From Agrobacterium vitis (GTDB lineage: Bacteria > Pseudomonadota > Alphaproteobacteria > Rhizobiales > Rhizobiaceae): 64,000 nt of DNA. Position numbers and translations under genes: made by a program. The stretch covers positions 3,640,501-3,704,500 of the forward strand of contig NZ_AP023272.1 of NCBI RefSeq assembly GCF_013426735.1, read 5' to 3'. The notes under the pieces are model-generated. The model ran no database searches and was not told where the DNA came from. It saw only the letters and a program-made list of their open reading frames with translations. Below are positions 10,582-18,771 of this stretch, piece after piece (the stretch's first letter is position 1; every line of letters begins with the position of its first letter).

Positions 10582-10829
10582 GGTTTCGGACAGGTTCACC
10601 CTGGGCAGACGTTCCTGATCGATATGGTCCATATACAACCTGCTACAACCGTTTCGTGCGATGGCGAAAGGCGGGTGTCTGGGATCATGTTCTGGGCGAG
10701 ATTTCCAAGGCTTTCGACGGCGATATCGTTATGATCGACAGCTCCTGTGTCCGTGTTCATCAACATGCGGCCACGGGAAAAAGGGGGATCAACACGATGG
10801 CTGCATGGGACGTTCCCGTGGCGGCTTGA
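9636..10829 (+). CDS. IS481 transposase, reading through into IS5 transposase sequence
   Basis: ATG 9636 begins MGQVLHGRATTTEAIRRAIQ, the normal IS481 N-terminus with a helix-turn-helix (SLRALSKRYGINPKTVAKWK). The rve integrase core follows, with acidic residues in FHIDIAEVQ, TDNGIQF and GQVERMNRTIKE. The family-typical end HQMPGLN is at the right inverted repeat. Here no stop occurs, and the frame continues for about 80 residues of IS5-type transposase (FRTGSPWADVPDRYG onwards) before stopping at 10829. The chimera is a by-product of nested insertion; the IS481 part could still be functional. Confidence 0.85.
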   Translation: MGQVLHGRATTTEAIRRAIQNSQESLRALSKRYGINPKTVAKWKKRTSVADLATGPKEPHSTVLSLEEEAVIVAFRRHTLLPLDDCLYALQPTIPHLTRPSLHRCLQRHDISRLPEVEGDKEPKKKFKSYPIGYFHIDIAEVQTAEGKLYLFVAIDRTSKFAFVELYAKAGKMNAAQFLRNLVKAVPYAIHTVLTDNGIQFTNRDCDLYAFHHIFDRVCDEKNIEHRLTKVKHPWTNGQVERMNRTIKEATVKRFYYDDHDQLKRHLADFIDAYNFGRRLKTLKGLTPYEFICKRWTLEPDRFIMDPIHQMPGLNRFRTGSPWADVPDRYGPYTTCYNRFVRWRKAGVWDHVLGEISKAFDGDIVMIDSSCVRVHQHAATGKRGINTMAAWDVPVAA

Positions 10830-11230
10830 CCACCAAAATCCACGCCGTTGTCGATGCCGATGGCCGACCGATCCGTCTCGCACTCACAGCCGGTCAAGCC
10901 CATGATGGTCGCATGGCAGAACCATTGTTACAGACAATCTCCAAGGGTGCGATCCTGCTGACGGACAAGGCCTACGATACCAACGCGATCAGAGCATTTG
11001 CAAAGCAAAGGCAGGCATGGGCCAATATTCCTGCCAAGAGCAATCGGAAGGGAAGCTTCCCTTTCAGCCAATGGGTTTACCGACAGCGCAATCTCGTTGA
11101 GCGTTTCTTCAGCAAACTCAAACAGTTCAGAGGCATCGCAACCCGTTACGACAAAGACCCATTGAACTTTCTCGCCGCTGTCAAATTGGCAGCAGCAAGA
11201 ATTTGGATCAGATCGTTATGAGTCTACGGC
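10582..11230 (+). mobile_element. IS5-family element, left end missing
   Basis: Only the right two thirds of an IS5-type element (two overlapping transposase frames) remain. Its right end is CTACGGC at 11230, directly followed by CTA, which is also found at 9575-9577 just left of the inserted block. This is consistent with a 3-bp target duplication CTA from insertion into the ISL3 transposase gene. The first 50 or so codons and the left end of the IS5 element are absent, presumably lost when the IS481 element arrived. Confidence 0.7.
10661..11221 (+). pseudogene. IS5-family transposase, C-terminal frame
   Basis: From about MGRSRGGLTTKIHAVVDADG onwards this is the DDE domain of an IS5-family (IS427-like) transposase, ending IWIRSL. 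The catalytic context LTDKAYDTNAIR is visible and RNLVERFFSKLKQFRGIATRYDK carries the late Glu. The first frame lies within the IS481 fusion, and the switch between frames falls at a GGGAAAAAGGGGG run near 10778-10790, a plausible programmed frameshift site. Because the N-terminus is missing, the gene is dead. Confidence 0.8.
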
Positions 11231-12251
11231 CTAACAGAGGAAGATGAGCCTCAAGGGAACTTTGTCTGACACGGAACACATCGGATCTGTGGCCGCGGAC
11301 AATCTGGCGCACGGTTCCACGGCTGTAGCCGGTTCGTCGAACGATTTCCTTTATCGGAACGCCGGCGGCGGCGAGCCTACTGATCGTCGTATTCACGTCC
11401 TCGCGCCTCATATAACTGTCATATTGCAGCCGTTCAGCGCAGGTGAGTAGTTTAGGGTCGATCGTCGTAGCGCCAATTGCAGCACGGATTGCTCGCATGG
11501 ATTTGCGCACGACGTCAAGGAACGCCGCGCTGGCGTTCTCCATTAAATGCCAACGATCTGCGACCTGAACTGCATGGGGTAAAGCCCTTGTGGCAGCTTC
11601 ACGATAGCCGCCACCTCGATCGCGGGAAATGATCGTTATTTCGGGGTGCTGAGCGAGAAACGTCGAAACTGTTGCGATCTCCCGGTCCGGCAGAAGCTTG
11701 ATAATCCTTCGTCTCTCAAGATCACATACGACGGTGCCATAGCGGTGATTGCGGCGGAAAGCCCAGTCGTCAACCCCGACGACGCTGAGCGTATCATCCG
11801 GCGCAGCGGATTTTCTTCTTACTGCGCGGATCAGAGTGTAATTGCTAACTGGGATCATCAAACGTTTGGCGAACGCTGCCGCAGGTCGCCCTCCCAGAGC
11901 CAACCCGAGATGATGTACGACAGTATCAAGCCGAGCAGTTCGACGACTGCGCTCCGGAACGACAAGCTCTCCAAATCTTTCGACGAAAATTCGACGACGG
12001 CAGAATGTCATCTCACAAACGAAGCGCCGTGCCGACAGGCGCAATTGGACTTTCGTGCCGGCACAGGGCAAATCGGCAATTATCCGAACGTAACGGCTAT
12101 GAATACGACCTGACATGCAGTTGCATAAAGGGCAGGAACGTTGATCGGCGGCAGCTCGCGCTGAAACAATGATAACCCCGTCACTCTCGTCGGAACGCTC
12201 TACAATCAATCCGGCCGGGATCAGGGAAGACAGACGAAATTTGGTCGCCAT
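11208..12251 (-). pseudogene. ISL3 transposase, N-terminal part
   Basis: The frame starts at ATG 12251 and encodes ISL3 transposase residues 1 to about 343. It has an N-terminal zinc-finger-like region (CPLCNC), a helix-turn-helix, and DDE motifs VGVDDWAFRR, SRDRGGGY and VADRWHL. After LEAHLPLL, at 11231, the frame enters the IS5 right end and stops within a few codons. The remainder of the protein is at 9039-9574. The C-terminal HTH region (GYSRGTVRQIVRG) precedes the break. Confidence 0.88.
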
Positions 12252-12331
12252 GGTACTGATTCCTTTCTGATAATTGCGCCAGTCTTGACTGCGAAATCAT
12301 CAAATGTGAGTCAGGCCCAATTTTGCACGCC

Positions 12332-12669
12332 GAAACATAAGCCGGTAAATAGAGGTGTCCAAGTGTGCCGGCGATGAAGAAGTCACGCCAGGTTTGCAGA
12401 TATTCACCATTGGCGACTGAGACGAGCTTTACCACTGAACCTCGTTGAAACGGGCAGGATTGCCTCTCACATGGCTTTGAAAATGTCTTTCTTCTTCTTA
12501 GTATGAGAGTACAGTATAGGCTGGCGCTGCTACTAGCTTGTGAGGTGTGTAGCCCACGTCAGCAGTCTCATTAAGAGAATATTAGGCAGAGGGTATCGCT
12601 GATCAAAAATTGGCAATGACGCGACTAATGTACCATTTATGGGTTGAAACGGGAGTTAGGAAAAGAAAA
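12332..12669. other. Gene-free stretch between ISL3 end and ribE
   Basis: About 340 bp with no convincing gene. A minus-strand frame ending at 12435 crosses the ISL3 end and has no recognisable content. The right end has the ribosome binding site of ribE (GGGAGTTAGGAAAAG). Base composition falls towards the AT-rich cluster. Confidence 0.4.
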
Positions 12670-13431
12670 ATGTTTACTGGAATTGTAAGTGCTGTCGCGA
12701 CGGTTGATGAAATTACCGGAGATGATCAATTCAAATCATTTACTCTTAAGTTTCCTTCGGGTTTTTGTGACGATCTTTTGGTCGGCGCCAGTGTAGCGGT
12801 CAACGGAGTTTGTTTGACAGCAGTAGCCGAGGTGGACAAAGATTGCTGGAATTTTGACGTTATCTACAAAAGCATCACTGCTACGAACCTCAACAATATC
12901 ACCGTTGGGCAAATCGTTAACGTGGAGAGGTCTGCACGGGAAGGCGCAGAGATTGGTGGTCACGTAGTTTCTGGACATGTCGATTGTGCTGGCTTTGTGG
13001 ACACAATAATCGAAAACGGAAAAAATAAGTGCATACGAATCGGGTTTCCTAAGGAATATGCTATTTATCTCTTCTCACAGGGTTTCGTGGCGATAAATGG
13101 TGCTAGCCTAACAATTGCGGATATTGGAAAATCTGACTGTTGGATTGAGGTTTGGCTAATTCCGGAGACTAGGCGTTCAAGTAATCTCGACCGCCTCGTT
13201 ATAGGTGATCTCGTAAACATTGAAATCGACCGGGCAACACAGGTTGTTGTAGAGACTATCCGAGATGCGATTCAAAATTTTTGCGAGAATTATTTGGCGC
13301 AAAAGATCACAACGATGAGCACTGAATTGCTCAGAGAGCGTCTTCTCAATGAAGAAGATACAAGGTCTTTAGCCGCCAGTATCGTTAATTCTAAGATTGT
13401 CGCTATCGGAAATGGAGGGAGTAAACCGTGA
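12670..13431 (+). CDS. ribE: Riboflavin synthase alpha-type protein (RibE-like)
   Basis: ATG 12670 gives MFTGIVSAVATV, the standard riboflavin synthase N-terminus, behind a good purine-rich binding site. Two lumazine-binding repeats are visible: the first has VAVNGVCLTA and ends in the GGHVVSGHVD motif, the second has FVAINGASLTIADI. By family it converts two 6,7-dimethyl-8-ribityllumazine molecules to riboflavin plus a ribitylaminouracil. The protein has 253 residues, 35-40 more than usual; the extra C-terminal helix-rich tail (QNFCENYLAQ onwards) is unexplained. It faces the nine-gene operon tail to tail and shares its AT-rich composition, so it is not the housekeeping copy. It could synthesise a flavin or bind a flavin-like product. 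Confidence 0.85.
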   Translation: MFTGIVSAVATVDEITGDDQFKSFTLKFPSGFCDDLLVGASVAVNGVCLTAVAEVDKDCWNFDVIYKSITATNLNNITVGQIVNVERSAREGAEIGGHVVSGHVDCAGFVDTIIENGKNKCIRIGFPKEYAIYLFSQGFVAINGASLTIADIGKSDCWIEVWLIPETRRSSNLDRLVIGDLVNIEIDRATQVVVETIRDAIQNFCENYLAQKITTMSTELLRERLLNEEDTRSLAASIVNSKIVAIGNGGSKP

Positions 13432-13489
13432 AAGTTAACACCTCTAAACACCTCCCCATTTCTCGGATCATGATTTCACGGAAAGAATC

Positions 13490-15325
13490 TTAGACGACTT
13501 TGAGTGCTGACAAAGCACGATTGATACCAGCAATAAGTTTTTCGTCGGCGAGAGAACCTCGTGATGCAATGCGCACAAATCTTTCGCCGTCATTCATTTC
13601 CTTGCCGCTGCAGTTTTTTACCAGAATACCTTCGTTATTCAGAAGCCAGCTGCATAAAGTGTTTGATGTGATATCCTGATATTCGATTTTCGCGAAAACA
13701 AAATTGCTATGCGAAGGAAAAATTTTCAAGCCCTTGATATTTTTAAGTCCCTGAGAAAGTTTGGCAACATCGTTTCTTACCTTTTCGCAGGATGCATCAA
13801 ACTCACGTTTGAATGCAGAAAATATTCTGAGATATTCCTCTCCAAAACCATTAATATTCCAGATCGGAAGGTGTTTTCGAATTGATCTGATAAATTCGTC
13901 ATCTCCGGATGTTATAACACCAATTCGAAGCCCACCAATCCCATGGCTTTTCCCAAGGCTTAGGAGATGGATGATACGCGGGTCCTGCGCAGAACGGACC
14001 ATCCATTTATGACGCGCATTATCATTTTGGAAATCCGCAAACGACTGATCTATAACAAGTCTGACATTATGCTCACCGCAGATTTCCAAAATTTCCTCTA
14101 TGTCTTGATCTGGAACGGCTGCTCCGGTGGGATTATTAGGGGTAACTAAGACAAAATAATCAACCTGAACTCTCGCCAACAGATTTCGCACCTGGTCCGG
14201 ATCCACTCGGAAGTTATTATTTTCATTGAGCATAATAGTGTGTGTATTTATGGGCGAAACTAGCCGCGTGAACTCGTTAAATGATGGACTCGCGAGAGCT
14301 ATTCGAACTCCCTCTTTAGAAAAAAGGATCGGTATAACCTCACTTATTCCATTGCAAACGGCAACTGATGCGTCATTTACCTCGTAATAGGCAGATGCCC
14401 AACGGCATATCGCTGTCTGTCCGCTTGGATAAGCGCCCAGGATCAACTCCGCGCGATCCGCCAAATGCCTGATAAGTTTCTTCGGAGGGTAATGGACGTT
14501 GTGTAGGAGAGAGTGGTCTGTAACTGGATATCTCCAATAGCCTCCATAAGACGCGTTGATCTGGCTCAAGCGATACCCATCGGAGCCAAACCGAAAGCTT
14601 GCCAAGTCGAGATCATTTGCGTTATCAATCTCGTACCAATCTCTATCTTCGACAATGGAGGCGTAAAACGAAACCTCTCCACTATAGATATGTGCAGCAA
14701 AAAGGTCCTCATAATAACAATCTAATACTCCACGTTCGACGTGCTGGTTCAATAATTCAATTAGTCGACCACTAGCGTATTCAGAGGTGATCTTGTAAAA
14801 ATTTACCGTTTTGTATAATTCTGAAACCTCGCCGTAAGTCCGTTGCCGTGGTGCACTAATGATGCGAGGTTGACCCGAAACGGTAACGCAAGCGCCGTCC
14901 ATAAAGTATTTAAATGGTGAGATTACTGCGCCACACATGGTCTCAGGTATTTCAGCCAATGACTGAAATAAACTGGCTGAGCCAAAAACGTCTGACTCCA
15001 AGAGATAAAAATCTTTCTCGAAAAAGCTACGCGTTAACCAGAGCGAAAAAACGTTATTTGTTTTCGAAAATTCATTATTATTTATAATAAATAGATTTGT
15101 ACATTCAGGCAATATATTTTTTACATGATCAATAAGAATATCCGACGCGAATCCGACTACCAAAATTATTGTTTTTACGCCGATACGATTTAAATGAATA
15201 AAGGTGTTCTCAATAATTGATTTTCCATGAACCTCTGTTAAGGGCTTAGGTGCGTTTTGTGTAAAAGGAAAAAGTCTCGCGCCTTGCCCTGCGGCCAAAA
15301 TAATCGCTCTGTCGACTTTATACAT
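13490..15325 (-). CDS. Nucleotidyltransferase / PLP-dependent aminotransferase-decarboxylase fusion
   Basis: From ATG 15325 (GGAG eight bases upstream) the protein has 611 residues in two enzyme domains. Residues 1 to about 245 are a sugar-phosphate/LicC-type nucleotidyltransferase: LAAGQGARLFPF, KPLTEVHGKSI, ESDVFG and a closing DWYEIDNANDL. Residues 255-611 are a class I/II PLP enzyme of HisC/CobD type: TPNNPTGA near 395, IDQSFADF near 425, and the Schiff-base lysine in SLGKSHGIGGLRIG (Lys about 459). Similar fusions are known in phosphonate pathways (PntC-type, FrbH), where CTP activation is joined to transamination or decarboxylation. With the SerK-like neighbour, I infer phosphoserine decarboxylation plus CDP activation. 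Last gene of the operon; AT-rich. Confidence 0.85.
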   Translation of the reverse strand: MYKVDRAIILAAGQGARLFPFTQNAPKPLTEVHGKSIIENTFIHLNRIGVKTIILVVGFASDILIDHVKNILPECTNLFIINNNEFSKTNNVFSLWLTRSFFEKDFYLLESDVFGSASLFQSLAEIPETMCGAVISPFKYFMDGACVTVSGQPRIISAPRQRTYGEVSELYKTVNFYKITSEYASGRLIELLNQHVERGVLDCYYEDLFAAHIYSGEVSFYASIVEDRDWYEIDNANDLDLASFRFGSDGYRLSQINASYGGYWRYPVTDHSLLHNVHYPPKKLIRHLADRAELILGAYPSGQTAICRWASAYYEVNDASVAVCNGISEVIPILFSKEGVRIALASPSFNEFTRLVSPINTHTIMLNENNNFRVDPDQVRNLLARVQVDYFVLVTPNNPTGAAVPDQDIEEILEICGEHNVRLVIDQSFADFQNDNARHKWMVRSAQDPRIIHLLSLGKSHGIGGLRIGVITSGDDEFIRSIRKHLPIWNINGFGEEYLRIFSAFKREFDASCEKVRNDVAKLSQGLKNIKGLKIFPSHSNFVFAKIEYQDITSNTLCSWLLNNEGILVKNCSGKEMNDGERFVRIASRGSLADEKLIAGINRALSALKVV

Positions 15326-15770
15326 TCTCAGATACTCCAAAATCTGCAATATTGCTCAACAATTCCCGTATCGGTACATTTACTTTTAAGTCACGCCCAG
15401 GGTGTGAAAAACGTGTGGTTTTTTGAGGATACAAAACACGTGTAGCTGCACGTTTAAGAAAAGATTCCATCGTAATCGAGCAGCAAGGCTTCCAACTGCC
15501 TAAGCATAAATAGGGATCCTCTTTATCGACGAGAAAAGCTGGTATTCTCCAAAATTTTAAAAAAATTGACGCAGCTAAACGATGATGTCCATCAAGAACA
15601 TATAATGGCTCTTTAAGTAATAATACCGGCTCCGTCCAAATCCCTTTAGTGAAAATCTCAACCGAAATGGACTTCGCCAAATCTACATCATGTTCCTCAG
15701 TAGGTAATATATCATCAACGTTCACAAACGAGCTAACTTTCTCAACTAAAGATTCATTATAATCGTTCAT
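15318..15770 (-). CDS. ParB/Srx-fold protein resembling SerK/SbnI serine kinases
   Basis: The 150-residue protein has the compact ParB-like fold signature VLDGHHRLAAS (60-68) and a later YPQKTTR (114-120), as in the SbnI/SerK group of free L-serine kinases, which make O-phospho-L-serine. A Glu pair at 25-26 (ILPTEEHD) is where that group has its catalytic Glu. It is much smaller than chromosomal ParB and lacks a helix-turn-helix, so partitioning is unlikely. It overlaps ribD by 14 bp upstream and the fusion gene by 8 bp downstream, which suggests tight co-translation with the PLP/nucleotidyl enzyme. The kinase role is inferred. Confidence 0.65.
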   Translation of the reverse strand: MNDYNESLVEKVSSFVNVDDILPTEEHDVDLAKSISVEIFTKGIWTEPVLLLKEPLYVLDGHHRLAASIFLKFWRIPAFLVDKEDPYLCLGSWKPCCSITMESFLKRAATRVLYPQKTTRFSHPGRDLKVNVPIRELLSNIADFGVSENV

Positions 15771-16875
15771 TAATCCGCTCCCATGTTTGGATAAAATTAG
15801 CTCTTACCGTTTCAATACTATCTAACCGAAGATATGAACCATTCAATAAATCTAAGATATTATCGCTATCATGGCCAGTTAACTTGGGCTGCCCAATATT
15901 TTTGCCAGAACTGAATATACGGAGCCTATCTACTAATCTCCCTTTTAGCAGAAGATCAGCTAGTCGTGTTCCCCCACCACATAAGACATTATTAAATCCA
16001 AGCTTCACCAATTCATGTAGTGCTGCTCTCAAATCTCCATTTCTGGAAATATTATAATTCAATAAAAATACTCTATTATTTATGAAATGTTGTAATTTAA
16101 ATGGATTTTTGACATCTTCATGTAAAAGAAAATTTTTGAATTTATCGCCCGACGGCACCAAAAAACTATCATGAATTAATCCACATTCTGGTGCCAAAAT
16201 AACAAACGCCGGTCTTCTATTAATAGGGATTTCTTGTAAAATTAAAATCAGTATATCCGAAAAATGCTCGCACCCGTCAATTAAAACCGCATCCATTTCG
16301 ACAAGAGAATGTCGCATATGCTGTCGCATAGCATCAAATGGAATCAACTTATTCGCACTCGACAAAGTGGCAATTTTATTATCCAGTGTCATACCAAGAT
16401 TTACTGTGATAAATGGTAATCCAGATGTAACTCGCTTGAAAAATGCTTCGTGTTCGATGTCCGCTTGTTCCTTTCGCAGTCCTTTACGAGCATCAATTCC
16501 GAGTTCTGCAAGCTTTTTTAAACCCGCCCCTCCTACTCGTGAGTCTAAATCTTCAGTGGCAGCAATGACTTTTTTAATCCCCGCTTGGATAATTGCGTCA
16601 ACACACGATATTCCCCGTCCAGAATGACAACAGGGCTCCAAGGTAACGTAAAGCGTCGCGCCATTAGCCAAGAATCCCGCGTTATTAATCGCAATAAATT
16701 CGGCATGGGGACGACCGCCTGCTGCTGTAGCGCCCTCTCCTACAATTTTCCCATCATTAACAACAACACAGCCAACGCTAGGATTAGGGGACGCGCCAGT
16801 GCGATTACGTCCCCCTAGGAAAAGTGCTCTTGACATAAAGAACTCATCTTCGGCTGTAAACAAGGCCGCCGTCAT
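15757..16875 (-). CDS. ribD: RibD-like deaminase/reductase
   Basis: ATG 16875 follows an AGAGGA site; an upstream in-frame start would overlap the exporter gene. The protein has 372 residues. The N-terminal deaminase domain has the zinc motif HAE (57-59) and PCCHSGR (81-87) with Cys91. The usual TPPC after GR is GISC here, a change next to the substrate pocket. The C-terminal reductase domain begins at FITVNLGMTLDNKIA and retains VLCGGGTRLADLLL, but it is more divergent than housekeeping RibD. By family, it turns the GTP cyclohydrolase II product into 5-amino-6-ribitylaminouracil phosphate. Operon member; AT-rich and probably a transferred paralogue. Confidence 0.85.
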   Translation of the reverse strand: MTAALFTAEDEFFMSRALFLGGRNRTGASPNPSVGCVVVNDGKIVGEGATAAGGRPHAEFIAINNAGFLANGATLYVTLEPCCHSGRGISCVDAIIQAGIKKVIAATEDLDSRVGGAGLKKLAELGIDARKGLRKEQADIEHEAFFKRVTSGLPFITVNLGMTLDNKIATLSSANKLIPFDAMRQHMRHSLVEMDAVLIDGCEHFSDILILILQEIPINRRPAFVILAPECGLIHDSFLVPSGDKFKNFLLHEDVKNPFKLQHFINNRVFLLNYNISRNGDLRAALHELVKLGFNNVLCGGGTRLADLLLKGRLVDRLRIFSSGKNIGQPKLTGHDSDNILDLLNGSYLRLDSIETVRANFIQTWERINERL

Positions 16876-16886
16876 CTCGAAATCCT

Positions 16887-18062
16887 CTATCGGTTCCGTT
16901 GAAAACCAAAAGTTAATACGGCCGCGCAAGTTAGAATTATTAATATGTATATATTTAAAAATTCTGGATGCTCGACATTATAATTGAATGTTCCAACAAA
17001 AAGAGATACTATACTTCCTATGATGTTCACTATTCCAGATCCTAAGCCTGTCGCCATTCCGGAGGACTGCGATATCCCACTTAACATGCCAATCGATGAA
17101 GTTGAGATAATAATTCCGTTCCCTATTCCGACGAAAAACATTTGAATGAAGAAGCACATTAGTGGATTAACGCCGAAGTGAATCGTTAAAGTTCCAGTTA
17201 CGGCGCTAGCCAAGGAAATGAGGCATCCCGATTTAAGAACTTTGCGCCAGCCAAAATTTTCGCAGGCTATTCCCGACGCAAGATTTCCTAAGAAGTAACC
17301 AACTGGATTTAAAGCAAAAATAATTGAAAATTCTAAAGGCGAAATTGAAGTGTGATTCGCGACTAGGAAAGTTGCTGTTGTGAAATAAATGTAAAAAACG
17401 CTGGACGACAGTGCCGCAACTAGGGAAAAAATAACAAATGTTGTGTCGCTAGCGATGTACTTAATTTGCGACATTATGCTCGGAAGACGATGGCTGCTTT
17501 CGGTTGCTGAACTTTCATTAAGCCTCCCCACAATTGTTAGTAGTCCTGATGCGAAGATAATCAGAAGGATTGGAACTGAAATCCAACCGAAGGCATTAGA
17601 TATCCCAGCACCGGCCAGTGGTCCGAATATCGAGGAACATGAAATCGCAAGTGACGCATACGCCAGCGCCGATGCAGCTACGTCAATAGTCAAATTTTTT
17701 CTAAGGAGAGATCGTGAAACGACGGTTATTCCCGCGATGACGCCCTGGAGAGCGCGAAATAAGAAGAATTGGTTTGCCGATTGAGAAAAAACTACACCAA
17801 TGGATGCAGCAAAGAACAGAATCAACACAACGATCACTGTGTATTTTTCTCCTTTTCTATCGGATAGCCATCCTGCAAGGATTTGTGAAAAGGCTGCAAC
17901 CGAAAAATAAATCGAAGTTGAAGATTGAATTAATCCGTGAATGTCTGAAAAGTCCAATGCTATCCTGGGCAAGACAGGGATAAGCATGTTAGACGACAGA
18001 GACGGAAGTAACAGAATTGAGCCAGAGATGGCGACCCATTTCGCTTTGTGTGATATAACCAT
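16887..18062 (-). CDS. MFS exporter, Bcr/CflA-like drug efflux type
   Basis: The 391-residue protein is almost entirely hydrophobic with about twelve membrane segments. The start resembles Bcr/CflA transporters (MLIPVLPRIALDF), and the loop between segments 2 and 3 has GWLSDRKGEK, the MFS motif A. Proteins of this group pump small molecules out of the cytoplasm in exchange for protons. It lies in the middle of the metabolic operon, 11 bp from ribD and 21 bp from licD, so export of, or resistance to, the cluster product is the natural inference. The product is therefore probably secreted. Confidence 0.88.
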   Translation of the reverse strand: MVISHKAKWVAISGSILLLPSLSSNMLIPVLPRIALDFSDIHGLIQSSTSIYFSVAAFSQILAGWLSDRKGEKYTVIVVLILFFAASIGVVFSQSANQFFLFRALQGVIAGITVVSRSLLRKNLTIDVAASALAYASLAISCSSIFGPLAGAGISNAFGWISVPILLIIFASGLLTIVGRLNESSATESSHRLPSIMSQIKYIASDTTFVIFSLVAALSSSVFYIYFTTATFLVANHTSISPLEFSIIFALNPVGYFLGNLASGIACENFGWRKVLKSGCLISLASAVTGTLTIHFGVNPLMCFFIQMFFVGIGNGIIISTSSIGMLSGISQSSGMATGLGSGIVNIIGSIVSLFVGTFNYNVEHPEFLNIYILIILTCAAVLTFGFQRNR

Positions 18063-18083
18063 AAAGCTACTTTCAATCTTCTG

Positions 18084-18761
18084 TTATTTCTGTGCCCCGA
18101 TTTGCGTCGTGGGGGTCGCGCATGAAAAATCACATATGGTAACAATTTTTTTTTCATTGCGCCGCCATTCAACATGATTCCATGTCAGATAGGCTGAAGT
18201 CTCCCAACCACTTCCATAGGTCCTGTTTAGATAGGAAGCGGCGTCGCGTGTGGAAATGGCGTTTACCCAAAGAGGGCCAAAAGGTGTCGGAGTACGCGAC
18301 AGCCATTCACTTTCCAGCAAAAACTCTTGCGGAAAAAATTCACGCGCCTTATCGCTTTGGAATGTGATCCGGTTATCCTCAAATCTACGCATAAGAAACA
18401 AGTCAACAAATGGGTATGAACTATTGTGCAAAGCGTCGACGCGAGGGCGAGAAGAAAATGAAACTTTGAAACAAACATCTTCTTCAAAGATTTCGATATC
18501 AGCGTAAGCTCGGAATGCATTGACAAATGCAATCCAACGGCAGTCGCTAGCATCGATATAGCACCCGATATCCACATCATCGTCCCAAGGGATCAATCCC
18601 CTGTGACGAACAGCACCGAGAAGCGTTCCAGATATGATCGAATACGGGACGCTATGCTTTTCTAAGAGATTTCCGGTTAATCTCAGCAAATGATAAATAT
18701 CATCTACGATATTTTGTGGCGTTCTAGGAAAAATAGCGTCAGTCTCGTGATTGGTTGTCAT
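18084..18761 (-). CDS. LicD-family phosphotransferase
   Basis: The 225-residue protein carries the hallmark GTLLGAVRHRG followed by PWDDDVDIG, the metal-binding core of the LicD family (nucleotidyltransferase fold). LicD enzymes transfer phosphocholine or similar phospho-alcohols from a CDP-linked donor to a sugar or glycan; some relatives transfer other phosphoryl groups. No signal peptide or membrane segment is seen, so it acts in the cytoplasm. The nucleotidyltransferase fusion in the same operon could make its donor. The acceptor is unknown; no glycan genes lie nearby, which points to a small-molecule acceptor. Confidence 0.88.
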   Translation of the reverse strand: MTTNHETDAIFPRTPQNIVDDIYHLLRLTGNLLEKHSVPYSIISGTLLGAVRHRGLIPWDDDVDIGCYIDASDCRWIAFVNAFRAYADIEIFEEDVCFKVSFSSRPRVDALHNSSYPFVDLFLMRRFEDNRITFQSDKAREFFPQEFLLESEWLSRTPTPFGPLWVNAISTRDAASYLNRTYGSGWETSAYLTWNHVEWRRNEKKIVTICDFSCATPTTQIGAQK

Positions 18762-18771
18762 AAATTAGTCC

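Larger units (their letters stand above)
8995..12331 (-). mobile_element. ISL3-family insertion sequence, interrupted by other IS elements
   Basis: Imperfect terminal inverted repeats of about 35 bp bound the element. The left end at 8995 reads GGCGGGGAAAGTTGGGTCTG; the right end, read inwards from 12331 on the minus strand, reads GGCGTGCAAAATTGGGCCTG, and the match continues to TTTGATGA. Between them lies one ISL3 transposase gene split into a C-terminal part (left) and an N-terminal part (right) by IS481 and IS5 material at 9578-11230. I see no clear target duplication outside the ends. Confidence 0.75.

Noticed and set aside
12181..12435. 84-residue minus-strand frame across the ISL3 right end
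   Set aside because: It crosses the IS boundary and half of it is out-of-frame ISL3 transposase sequence.
15318..15770. ParB chromosome or plasmid partitioning protein
   Set aside because: No helix-turn-helix, no parA neighbour, and it is embedded in a metabolic operon; the SerK/SbnI-like subgroup fits better.
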